Shown here piece by piece: positions 24,801 to 35,595 of a stretch of 64,000 bases of DNA. Every line of letters begins with the position of its first letter. Positions within the stretch are counted from its first letter, which is position 1. The notes beneath the pieces are model-generated. The model worked only from the letters and a program-made list of their open reading frames with translations. It made no database searches and was not told the DNA's origin. The DNA is taken from contig JBBPTG010000029.1 of the NCBI GenBank assembly GCA_038093975.1, positions 151,316-215,315 of the forward strand. Reading direction: 5' to 3'. The DNA is from Chalciporus piperatus. Lineage: Eukaryota > Basidiomycota > Agaricomycetes > Boletales > Boletaceae. The position numbers and the translations under genes were made by a program.

Positions 24801-26567
24801 GCTTGGTGTCCTCTTGTCTGGTGTCAGTAGTGACACTGTAGGCGAGGCTCTGGTCACAACCTTCGCATTGGTGAAACTATGTGAAAGTGCGACTCTCATT
24901 TCTCGAGGTTCAAGATGATGTGGAGCTCATCATTCACAGATGCTAAAATACGTACATGTCTTATCCAGAAGGGGTTCCTGGACATTGTTGTCGGGCAATT
25001 GACACATGATATGTCATTGCTGGCTGCTTTCGCCTTATCTCTTTGCTCTAAGCATGGTGAGTATTGTCCGGGATTGTGTCGGAGCCATATGACAAACTTA
25101 TGTTAGATGACCTCAAACACTCGATACACGAGGACCCTCGTATCCCCAAAGGAATCGTGGATATGGTTGTATTGGGTCACTTTGATGCCCATGTGGAACA
25201 AGTCGAGGGTTTCCAGATCCTGCAGGGTTTTATGAAAGACGGTAATCTCTTCGACATTTCCAGGATTCCGGCAAGTTAGTAATCCTTCTGATTCAGGTGA
25301 GCTCCAGAGTAAACTCGAAGAACACGGCATGCTTGGAGCTCTGGAAAGGAAGCTGTACGACTTTCAGCGAGATGATATGCGGAGAAGGCTGGCATATCCC
25401 CGGTCGAACCTCTTGCAAAGCTTTGGTGCGGGCCGCTGTCGTTGCGGGAACACGTTACTTGACCACTTTTCTAGAGGGAAATGCTTATTGGGCTCACGAG
25501 CTTGTCGATGCAGCCTTGGAAAAGTTGAAGCAGAAACCGTGGGAGATCCAGGAAGTAGGCGTAGCCGTGCTCGCTGCACTAGCTCATACAGGTGGGAATG
25601 TAAACGGTAGGGTTTGTGAGATCTTCACTGAATATTCGAGCAGAGAATGGCGTAAATGCTATTAGGGAACGTATTTCTGACATAATCGGAATGCTTCCTG
25701 GTATCACAAACGAGAACTCGAAGTATGTATTACCCATTTTTACTAATACTATTCGCACTGATCATTGATGCGCGTCACAGGATTTGTGAAAACCTCGGTA
25801 CCGCTTGTGCATTGCGCGTTTTGTCAGAGAACGGTAGGTTTGAGGAGCCGCTGCGTCTCTGCGTAAGCAGACTGAAGCCCCTCATTGCAGCAACGTTCCG
25901 CGAGCATGTCCGTGGTGACCCGCGATTTGTGGAGTGGAAAGAAATATATCTCCCCCATCGGGACGAGTACCTCAAACGATTAAGAATTCCTAGTAGTCTC
26001 TTCGCAATCGCCCTCTTCGTACCCACTGGCAGGCAATACCGGGACAGACCATCCTGGCATGTCAAGTCACCAACCCTAGGTACGAACCATCACCAGTTCT
26101 TATATCTACGGGGACCCAAGCTGAATAATGTCAAGGTGATGTTCAAGTCATTCTGAATGAAGCGATAAGAGCTATAGATGAAAAGTTTTCAGAGGGCGAG
26201 CTTCGACCCGTGGAAGAAACCCTTCCGCCTCACATCTGCCACTGGGAGCGTGTGGCCATCGATGCAGGCATCGGGCTATGGATCGCATACGTAGGAGCCT
26301 GGAGTCCAGTGATACTAGCTCTGATTGCCATTGCTGCACTTCCAGTGTGAGTGATCCTCCACTTCGCGCACATAGGTGTGGGGGGTTGATTGATTGTGAT
26401 TCGTGGTTAGCTTCATTGTCTACATTGCCACCATATCCCTCATTTACATCTGGAACCGCTTCCGAGTCTCTGAGGACGAGGACAAGGACGAGGTTGAGAT
26501 CGCGGACGAAGACGAAGACGAGGAAAGTGAGGTTTTGCTTCTTGGAGATGTTGAAAACCTCGTTTAG
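21889..26567 (+). CDS. DUF2235-like domain fused to helical repeats and C-terminal membrane anchor
   Basis: Many-exon gene; borders are approximate and the 5' end is uncertain. The DUF2235 (Tle1-like hydrolase) signature appears in order: DARNLIVCIEAHSIPFSLSTI (21889-21960), NVRRIFESIITNN, DAYGWLAKNYQPGDEIYLFG, GFAHGAYEVRALAGMIYDVGLI (after introns at about 22240 and 22340), VGVWDTLSP, CHFRHALALDE and DIKEVWFEGSHSNL (to 22890). The usual GFSRGA nucleophile Ser is Ala, and the usual first Asp (DGT) is Glu, so hydrolysis is doubtful. Downstream exons (23180-26250) encode Leu-rich helical, HEAT/ARM-like sequence such as ELCANVNPRLHMLAREHNG. The final exons give two hydrophobic stretches (VGAWSPVILALIAIAALPV; FIVYIATISLIYIW) and a Glu/Asp-rich tail ending GDVENLV. 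Probably an integral membrane protein; role unknown. Confidence 0.65.
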
Positions 26568-27152
26568 ATATTCATGTCACAAGTGTGCGTTTTCCTCCGC
26601 TCATTCGCTCTAATAATGAGGTGTCTGAGTGCCATTCTGCTTCAGTTCATGTCCACCGAACTCGCAATATCGTCAATATTTCTATTTTGACCCTTCATAG
26701 TACGAACGGACATGGCGGAGAGTGGCGGTTCCCTCCAAGTGAGGGCTGTTATGAATCGCGCGATATCTGGGTATGCCATGGGCTGGTTCCCCGAATGTAT
26801 TTGATATCGCATCACTCCTAAATAATTATCTCTTGACTACAAACGGGAAGACTGGGAATATCCAAAGCGGACGGGAAGAAACTTCGGAAAGCAGACTTCT
26901 TGTCCGGCCTTGGATTTAGCGCATCGACGTTGGGGGTGCCTTGTGTTGCGAGGTTTCACTTCGTGTCAAGTTCGAGGTCATTGGCTTGTTCATACATTTT
27001 GGTAGTCTCGAAGCGGCGTAACTTAGTAAACAAAGTGTAGAAGGTACACCTTCAAACTCAGCGAACCCAATCAGCATCCGTCAGATCGACACTCTAACCT
27101 CCTCGACGTTGGCCTGGAGCACTCGGAGCTGCTCTTGAAGAGTGCCCAATTC
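26568..27152. other. Intergenic, no gene recognised
   Basis: A 585-bp gap between two plus-strand genes. It holds the 3' region of the DUF2235-like gene and the promoter of the SUZ-domain gene; nothing else is recognised. Confidence 0.6.
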
Positions 27153-28313
27153 ATGGCAAAGGCCAGCCAGAGCGCCGTACCAGATGCATGGGCTCAGGAT
27201 CACCCCGTAAGTTATCGTGATGTCTCCCGAAAGCGACGGTGCATGGCTCATGTAGCGCTTGCTTTTTAAATTGTCATTCGGTTATCCTCCAATCTACGAC
27301 GTTCATATTCTGTGCATCGCGCTCGACACTCGACGCTTGACTTCTGATGAACCGTCTCGCGGTGCTATTCCGACCGGGATGCACACCGCTACTATCAGGC
27401 ACCCGCAGTCCCATCGCTTGTCGAGCGCAAGTCAAAGCCGACACCAAAGGTCCAAGCCGTACGTGATGACTGGGACGACGATGACGATGAGCAGGACGAG
27501 AACCTAAACGAGACTGCAGCTGCGGAGGGACTTGGAGGCATAGACGGCGACGGATCACTCGTAAGTCAGACCCAACAACTCCAATCCAAGTCCCAGTCCC
27601 AGTCCCAACCCCAACGATCCAACCCTGACACGATCGACATCTGGAAAGAAGCGTGAGTCATCATTTCCCTCCCAAACAGACCCACTGATTCGCTAGTTCA
27701 CATACGCTCGTCTCATCCCGATCCCTATCCTTATCCCGATCGCCATTTCGATGTATTCTTATCGCGCATCATACGCGCTGCTCGATACCTAACCACCAGT
27801 AATGCACGTCCACCAATGCCAGAACTCATCTCCGCCCCTTCCAGCACGTCCCAATTTTCCCCACCCCCTCCCGCAGCTCTCCAACCAACCCTCCGAATCC
27901 TCAAACGTCCATCTCCGAGTCATTCCCCATCGCCCTCCCAATCTCAATCTCAATCCGGGTTTTTTTCAGTTGGGTCGTTTACCACCTCGACGACGTCTTC
28001 GCCGGAATCGGGAACGTCGTCCCCGGGACCACGAGGGACGCTCGCAGAGCGAGAGGCACAATATCAGGAGGCGCGGAGTCGGATATTTGGGGGAAAATCG
28101 ACGGGGGCTAATTCAAATGCAGCTTCGGGTACGGGTACGGGCGTGGGATTGGAGGGAGCGGCGAGACCGGTGGTAGCTGTCGTACGGGATCCGCTCGGTC
28201 CTGCGTTCGAGCCAGGTGGTCAAGACAATGGCCGCCCGGCCAGAGGATTTGGCGATCGGAGACGAGGGGGAGGAGGGAAGAAGCCGTCGAGCGACGGGTC
28301 TACTCGGAATTGA
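27153..28313 (+). CDS. SUZ-domain RNA-associated protein
   Basis: Three exons (27153-27206, 27399-27652, 27800-28313) give 273 residues; the lengths sum to a multiple of three and the junctions are GT-AG. The N-terminus MAKASQSAVPDAWAQDHP precedes an acidic stretch (DDWDDDDDEQDENLNE) and a Gln/Ser-rich linker ending DTIDIWKEA. The SUZ signature lies in the last exon: TLRILKRPSP, a Ser/Pro-rich spacer, then LAEREAQYQEARSRIFG. The C-terminus is Gly/Arg-rich (GFGDRRRGGGGKK). SUZ domains are conserved, predicted RNA-binding segments often found in proteins of mRNA metabolism. The first intron (192 bp) is long for this window. No R3H domain is visible in this short protein, and its exact role is not known. 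Confidence 0.85.
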
Positions 28314-28524
28314 TTGTTGGAGGTGTAGTTCGGGTCATAGCGGCACAGAGAAACAAAAGGCTCTCCTCACTCTTACGTAGTTTATGTACTAGCAATATCA
28401 TATCGAAGTTGGGGGTAATGACGAGCGCTTCGGTCTGTCCATGCCAATGATCGCAAATTCAGGTTCGGGATGCTCATACGAATACAAGATCGAAGTTCTT
28501 CTGACTACTAGTTTCACCTCCGTT

Positions 28525-30556
28525 TCATGCCGCAGCAGTGAGCCGGGCAACTTCATACAAGTACGTTCCAAGAACCTTGGTCTGAAATCGTCGCGATGAG
28601 CAATCTTGTACAGCGCTTGTCGAACAATCATAACTCACCCCTTCGATGAAGTTTGAAATGTCCATCTTCTCGTTCGTCGAGCTACGTAGGTCGAGATGAG
28701 CGAACCCGCGCGCATACAATCACAAAGAATCACAGAAAACATACTGTGCACCGTCGTCCGCACGCCCCATAGGCAACAACAACACGTTCACGCCAAGTTT
28801 CTCAGCAAACGTGAGCGTCACTGGAATCGAACCACCTTCGCGCGTGTAATCGGGCGTCATCTTCCAGATAGCCTAGCGCACGACCAACCCATCAACTCAG
28901 AGTCACTCAGATCAGGATCGGGAGAGAACACGCACCTCGATGGCTTTCTTGGCAGCTTCAAAGTTCCAGTGGTCGACGTTCGCAACCCAAGGTTTACCTC
29001 CGTGCAAGTACTCGACGGTCATCTTGTTCTTACTGTTGAATTTCGCGAACTCGGATTCGAGGTATGTGTTCACGAGAGGGATGACTAAGTCGGGCGTCTG
29101 TGGGGGAACGAGGCTGACGATCGTCCAAATGATCATGAGTCTGGGAGACGAAGGGATGAGGAGAGACCCACCGAAGGCTGAACTTTCCGGAAACTTTGGA
29201 AGGAATGACGGTCTTGGCTCCAGGTTCGGAAAATGCACCCTGGATACCGTGTAAAGAGAGAGATGGGTTACGCATACGTCCCATGAGCACAGTCTCCTTG
29301 TGATCCGAAAGTGCAATCTGATCGGACATCATATCATGAGGACGAATCGATGAAGATGGGAGAATAGCTTACATGTGCACCAGCAGCCTCTGCGACGTCA
29401 GCGACGGAGTAGTCCATCTTGGTGTACAATTTACTGAGAAGAACAGAAGATGCCTTTGAGTCATTTTTTTAGGTCAACAACTCAGATTGGTAACGCACAG
29501 CTCGTGTTCGTCCGGAGGAGCAACCATGTCCTCGATGCCGGGAATGAGGATTTTTCCGTTATGGTCGACGAGCATGCTCATGAGCTTGACGAGATCAACC
29601 ATCGGCTCATGGACCATACGACCGAACAATCCAGAGTGTAAATCTTGACCAGGTCCCGAGACGTTGATCGCAAAGTATGCAATTCCACGAAGACCGTACG
29701 TCAAAGCGGGCGTACGAGTGTTCAACCAGTAGTTGTCAGACTATTTCCCATAAAATCAGACGAGAAGGATTGGTGATGAAAAAACGAGGGGACACGCACG
29801 ATGCAAACGCAGTCGACGCCTTTGAACCACTCTCCCTCAGCCACCTCCTTCTCGATGAGCTCGTCCAAACCCTCACTACCACTCTCTTCCATACCCTCGA
29901 AACAGAAACGAAGATTGACGGGGAGATCGAGGTTCTGTTTTTGGTGTGCCTGGAGAACATTGAGCCAGCCCATGATGGGACCTTTGTCGTCGGTCGATCC
30001 ACGGCCATACAGTCTGTCGCCCTTCTTCACGAGTGTGAACGGATCGGTGTCCCATCCATCTGATTGAAGTGCCTAGCGGAGTAAAGCATCGACGTTTGCA
30101 CCATGGTGGTTGTCGATCAACAAGCAGAATGGTCCAAACAACGACATTGGAACTTACGGGTTGTACGTCATAGTGACCATAAATCAGAACTGTCTTTTTC
30201 TTCGGGTCCTCTCCAAGCCTTCCAAGAATCGCAGGTGGAAGATCGATGACCTGACCTTGGAGCGTCTGTTTCCCAAGATCTTTGAGCGTCGTGGTCACAC
30301 CGAGTTCCTTCAATTGCTTCTCGAGCCAGTGACCCATGGCGACGGTCTCTTTGCGGAAGCTCGCATCACCGCTGACACTGTGGACGTATAGGACGATCCG
30401 AGAGTGGTGTGGAAAGATGGATCGGTTGAGAGGTGGGAGATCTTGATCTAACTCGCTGTTCCTTGCTTACCTCTTTATCTTGACCGCATCGCTGAGACGT
30501 TGAATGAACTCGTTGGCGTGCTCGTCGACGTACGTGATGAACTGATCGATGGCCAT
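28525..30556 (-). CDS. M20 metallodipeptidase, Cys-Gly dipeptidase type (Dug1/CNDP2-like)
   Basis: The ATG at 30556-30554 starts [19 protein letters not shown]; the stop is at 28527-28525 after [17 protein letters not shown]. About ten exons split by short introns. Peptidase family M20 landmarks, in order: [11 protein letters not shown] (zinc His and Asp), [12 protein letters not shown] (bridging Asp), [15 protein letters not shown] (catalytic Glu and zinc Glu), [13 protein letters not shown] in the dimerisation domain, [29 protein letters not shown] (written across exons near 28830-28870) and [19 protein letters not shown] near the end, which contains the last zinc His region. Family members are cytosolic homodimers that hydrolyse Cys-Gly during glutathione turnover. 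Zinc ligands seen are all present, so the enzyme should be active. The adjacent hydrolase lies on the same strand downstream in coordinates. Confidence 0.92.
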
Positions 30557-30866
30557 GGTGATGGCTGTTAGAAGAAAGACTACGAAAGTACTGAAGATAG
30601 GTTCGGGACTGGTGTCGCACGAGCTCACAGGGGCCTACTTATAGACATGATCTCCCAAGGAAACCATGTGAACTCCTCCTCTTGGTCGGCGTGCTCATCG
30701 CCGATTATGATTATATATGGTCCAGACTCCATAAAGTTATATGCTTTCCGACGAAGACCGATATCTACAGGACGTCCAGAGTCCAGACACAATTGTAACC
30801 ATCTGGGCTGATAATACTACTCAAACGAGAACCTACAGACGAATTTGTACACATCTAAACGTAGGG
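30557..30866. other. Intergenic with putative promoter of the M20 peptidase
   Basis: A 310-bp gap between the start of the M20 gene and the stop of the next minus-strand gene. A TATAAG element on the minus strand near 30640-30646 lies about 85 bp upstream of the M20 ATG. Confidence 0.4.
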
Positions 30867-32050
30867 TTACAAGTTGATGGCAGCTGTGTATTGCTGGATG
30901 GCGATCTCCGGGTTTTCCCAGAAGATGAAATGGTTCCCTTCATCTTGTTGAATAAACTTGATATCCCTCGAAATTTCTGCGTCGTTCCCGTACAAGTCCT
31001 TCGGGTTGGCCGTGTGTTTCTTCAACATCCACATGGCCCATATCAAACTCCCCCCGCTCGTCGCACCACTCATGTAGCGGACGCGTAAATTTGGCAAGTA
31101 CCGCGCAAGGCTTTTGTCGAAGATCGCTCTTTTTGTGAGAGCTCTGAAGGCTGTGACGTCGCAGCAGACAAGCAAGCCGTCGCACCCGTTGCGGGCGAAA
31201 GGATCGAGGCCCGTGAATTCGGCAAGCTGTTCTGGGGAGAGTTCGTGCATGGAGCGAGGCTTGTCGGTGGGATCATTGAACTCGAGGTCGCCGATCTCCC
31301 CAGAAGTGACACTCTTGTGTTCGTAATGCGCAGTTACCCATTCATAGAACGCGTCGAGTCTCTCTTTCGTGTCCGGTTTGGACCATAAATCAATGTTCAA
31401 GTTGTGCCTCTCAGGATTCGCTATACCGAGAGCAACTGCGCCAGCGTCTGGACGAAAAGTCAGTATCACGAGATAATAATGAAGAATAGCAGACTCACCG
31501 TGAGCTACCATTGTATGGAGATAAATTCCGAGAGCAGTACGAGTCTCCTCGGATAATGCATCGAGGTATGCTAACAGTGCATGGGTGTGAATACCTCCAA
31601 GAGACCACCCGATGAGGGCGATTCCGCCGGTAGGGAGGTTTGGATCCGCTGGCGGGATGCCCTGCTCTTTAGCGAAGGTTACGAGGAACTCGGCGAGTTC
31701 GACAGCCTGGCCACGGAAGAACGGTTCAGCGTCTTCGATCTTCTTTCCCGGGCCCAAGCCAGTTAGTTCATCCTCGCTAAAGGTACTCGAGGGCGAATAG
31801 CCACGCCTGTACAGGCTGATGATACGGATGTTGTGAACAGCAGAAACTGGGAGGAGTTTCTTGAACACTCCTGGGGATAGGTAAATAGGGGTGGCAATCA
31901 GAGCTAGCCATCGATCGAACCTGCGTTGAAACCCATGCCGTGGACGTAAACCCACGTCGTGTAGGCATCTGATTTGGGAGCGCCGCTATCAAGGTATGCG
32001 TACTCGAAATCACGTACTTTGAGTGTCTTGAATGCAACGGTGGTGGTCAT
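30867..32050 (-). CDS. Alpha/beta hydrolase (function unknown)
   Basis: Three exons (32050-31921, 31870-31499, 31447-30867) with 50- and 51-bp introns give 360 residues. The start is MTTTVAFKTLKVRDFEYAYL. The fold shows YVHGMGFNAGVFKKLLP (oxyanion HG), ISLYRRGYSPSS, and the nucleophile elbow LIGWSLGGIHTH. Near the C-terminus DEGNHFIFWENPE supplies the probable catalytic His; the acid residue is likely in VRYMSGATSGG or just before and is not obvious. No signal peptide, no membrane segment and no PTS1 (it ends AAINL). Similar fungal proteins are annotated only as AB hydrolase superfamily. It faces the M20 gene in the same direction, but 310 bp apart with separate promoters, so no linked function is implied. 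Confidence 0.85.
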
Positions 32051-32459
32051 CCTGAGTCGATCTACAGTTTACACGGCCTGGAGCACTGGACAATCACTTT
32101 TTTTTTAATTTCCATCCCTAGGCTCAGTGCGATAGGCCTCAAATCTGAGAAAGAATTTACCCTGCTCGCGCGTGTTGAACTGGTGTGAACTAATTCGCCG
32201 GTAAAAACCGATCAAGAAGAACCTATACAGATCCGAGTCTGACGGATTTCAACAGTCTTTCTCTAAGTATCTGATGGATACGTTGAAGGTAATATGGGCG
32301 GTGGTGGGAGTACGAGATTCTATGCGTACTAAGTGAACGGTAAGACAAAAAGACCCACGACACCCACCAAAGCCAAAATCCAAAATCCAAAACGACAATG
32401 AGGATTCGGGGATGGACACCAAGCACGGTGACCAAGTGAATGGTGCTAATCCACAAGGT
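32051..32459. other. Intergenic, upstream of alpha/beta hydrolase
   Basis: A 409-bp stretch with no gene. It includes a T-rich run (32098-32109) close to the hydrolase start that probably belongs to its promoter. Confidence 0.5.
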
Positions 32460-32870
32460 GTTATTGTGGTGGTGGGCGAAGCCCACCAACACAGCGTGAT
32501 GCTTACATAAGCTGTCCTGCAATATGCTGAGACTGAGACATGGCACACATTCGAGAATGTACCACCTCGGGCCGTAGATAGATGCGAAACAGTGTAGGTA
32601 CATTCATACATAGTATATATACATGGTCTCCATGTTTTGGACACTCGTTTGCTACAGCGTATAGGCTGCTTAATTGAACTTGAATGTAGTTAATTCTTGT
32701 ACACGATGTATTTACTCAATACACTTGTACTCTAGCACGACTGTTTTGGGTGTGGATTGGTGTAAATGGTGTTGTAGTGAGGGTGTGCCGCGTTTTGAGG
32801 CGTTTTAGGGGTTTTCGGCTTATATAAGCGTCACGCTGTGTTGGTGGGCTTCGCCCACCACCAGTTATTG
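32460..32870. mobile_element. 397-bp TIR element (MITE-like) with 7-bp target site duplication
   Basis: The element spans 32467-32863. It is flanked by the direct repeat GTTATTG at 32460-32466 and 32864-32870. Its ends are inverted repeats of roughly 40 bp that start TGGTGGTGGGCGAAGCCC and continue ACCAACACAGCGTGA before single mismatches appear. Inside each terminal repeat lies a perfect small hairpin, GGTGGGC-GAA-GCCCACC. The interior (about 32510-32820) has no coding content. Length, inverted ends and target duplication fit a non-autonomous DNA transposon. The superfamily is not settled: a 7-bp duplication is uncommon, so an autonomous relative would be needed to assign it. Confidence 0.85.
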
Positions 32871-35595
32871 CCGTGCGTGTACAGTAAACACCTGTAAACA
32901 CCTATCTGGTCCCGCTACTACAACACAGTCGCAGTGTAGGATCAGAGGGCATTCAGAGTCACAATGTACACTGCTGACTTGTGTCCTCTAGTGGGCAGTG
33001 CCAGAGCACGCGCAAGTCTGAGGTTCTCTTCTATCTGTGTAGGTCGGTCGGCATGCTTGACCTTCCACTGGCAGATCTCTCAGTCGGGGGGTAAGCAGCT
33101 CCGTGGTTCAGAATTCTTCACTTTCTGCCCGTAAGGGTTGGTAGTATGGAGATTCACAATATTCCGACGTTCAACGCTTCAAAACAGGATTGATGATCTG
33201 GCTAATTTAAACTGTTTAGGCAGATAACTAGAAAGGCATGGAGGACTCGGAGGTACACTTCCCGGGTCGGGGCTCATACCGCGTTCTACCACCATGAAGA
33301 ACCGACACACCATGCTTCGCACGAAGCGCTGGGTGTGTTCAGAGGATGACAGTTTCGTCAATACGAAGTGAATTGTCGGCCTGTCATCGAAGTCCCCTCT
33401 GGAAGCGTCACCATGAAATCCTGTGTTCATTCGATAACTGGCGGTTTTCGACTTCGACTTTCTTCTAATCCAGCGTGCACTCTCACAGGAACTCGTTGGA
33501 TTCTCGCTGTTCAACTAGGGAGACGACCCGTCTGACGAGGTCACTTGGCACTCATGAGTCATGACAAGCCGCCGAAGAACGCGAAACAGATCACGCGAGC
33601 ACTCAGATGAAGCAGACTCTTCGAACAAGTTGGAGACGCTGGGAATGCGTGTGTATAAACGCAACAAACGCTACAAAATGCTGGGAGAGCCCCTAGTGGA
33701 GGGTAAACGACTGTCTTCATCCCGACTCTTGGGTCCCGTCTGCCTAGGAAGAGCCATCCAACGAGTTGAAAGGCGCACGACGATTGAAACCGTCAAGCGG
33801 AGGATCGGATTCGAGCCGGTCTATCCGACAAAGTCAGGCGCCATAATCCAGACGGACACGCACAAACGCAATTCGAGTCTAAAACGGTAGAGAAGTTGAA
33901 AACGAGTCCCGCACATCCGACCGCGCAAACTGTCATAGGCGCTGATACTGTGATAGAATGGGCGGTCAATGCAACGGCGTACAGATTCCATCATTCCAAG
34001 TACTAACTCGTATGCTTGTAAAGGTGGTGCTGAGCAGCTGAGCTTGCCAATGGAATATCTGTACCATCCCCGTCGTGTGCATCTTTTGGCATGGGTTCCA
34101 CCATCCCTCCATCCACCCACCTGAGCCACCTTCAACCCATCGTCACCCGATCCTCCATTGAAGCTTCGTAAGTCCTACCCTCCCATCACTGCCCATCATC
34201 TCCCCACCTATCACATCACGATGCAACAATTAACTTCAAATCAACCCTCCCCGTCACAGTCACATATGTATAACACCGACATTGACAGCTTTCATACATG
34301 GACGTCAGCTGTCAGCTGTCAATAAGTCACGTATGTACATAACTCCTTCTCTCTCCTTTTCGATCAAAATTGACAGTAAATTTATCAAAAAATGACGTCG
34401 GTGGCAAAGATACCACATAAAAGGGAAGAGATCTAGGAGACGTCAAGGTACGTACGCTAGCGTTCGTCCCTGTCGGATCTATGTACATACGCGTTTCGTT
34501 CCTTTTGTGACTTGTCTCTCTCTGGAACCTGTGATCTGGTCGATGCGAGCCTGTCGGTCGTTTTATGATCAGAAAGAATCTGGGTAGCATGCGGTCCATC
34601 ATCCCCATCGTGCCATCGTGATCAATCGAAATCGGACCTTGTCTCCCGAACCACACCCAAACAAAAGGGCATCGAGAAGAACACACTGGCATCGATGCAT
34701 CATTGACAACACATCGATCATTCCGTGATGGACGGCTGAGCGCGGGTTGGACAACAACGTCTGGTCCGTCCATCCGGATCCGATCTTCATATGATGAGGA
34801 TCTTATCACATCATAGTAGTTACATAGTTACAGGTACAAATCAGATTTCGTGTCGGCGAATACTACTGATTCGCTGCTGGATCTCGTGTCTGGGCCGTTC
34901 ATCATGCATTATGCATCAGGTCTTCATATGCCATCTGACATGTTACATCACTGGCATATCGGAATTCCTGTCTGGACTCTACATCATGCCGCGTTCTTCC
35001 ATCACATCGAAATTATTGCCTCGGTGCAAAGTAGCGACGTCGACGCATGGATCGAACCCACTGCCCCCACGCAAATCATTTCACTCCTTGATTTCGCATA
35101 CACGTCAGAAAACTAAGTGACAAAGAAACATCAATAGTAGCAAAAAGTAACAACTCGCATCAAGATTATATCACAAGGCCCTCATGCCACCAAGGATGAG
35201 ACGACCAATCGAATATATGCATCGAAGGGAAGAAGAAAACTGAAAGGACGACAACTTGGCATCGGTCGTGCTTCATGCATGCTCGAGATTCCTACAATTG
35301 TAGAAAAAGAATTGGAAGGGGTGGGAACGATATGCATGTGCATCTCGAGAGGCCAAGCAATAATAATAATCGCGTCAAAAAAGTAAGAATATCCAATGGA
35401 AGAAAGACGACAGAAAGAAAGTAAAAAAAGGCGCCAATTATTGCAGGGAAAACACGGTCTAATCATGCAACGCCTGCCAAAGTGATAAAGAGCGAAGAAA
35501 AGACGTGATCGCCATGCCAATGCAGAGATCAAGACGTGAGAGAGATGCAAGAAAACATCATCAACGTTCCCATCACCTACTTGGATCTAGTACCT
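32871..35595. other. Long intergenic stretch, no supported gene
   Basis: About 2.7 kb with no recognised coding region. It contains one copy of the dispersed repeat (about 33700-33750). Short open frames at 33561-33890 (plus) and 34327-34809 (minus) lack domains. The segment 34200-35550 is relatively A/T-rich and lies at the 3' side of the copper-fist gene, so part may be its 3' untranslated region. Confidence 0.5.
33696..33750 (+). repeat. Dispersed short repeat, copy 1
   Basis: A segment of about 50 bp (AGTGGAGGGTAAACGACTG, then TCTTCATCCCGACTCTTG) nearly matches 51003-51056. A shorter partial match is at 4133-4172. It could be the end of a mobile element; no terminal repeats or target duplications were found. 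Confidence 0.55.
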
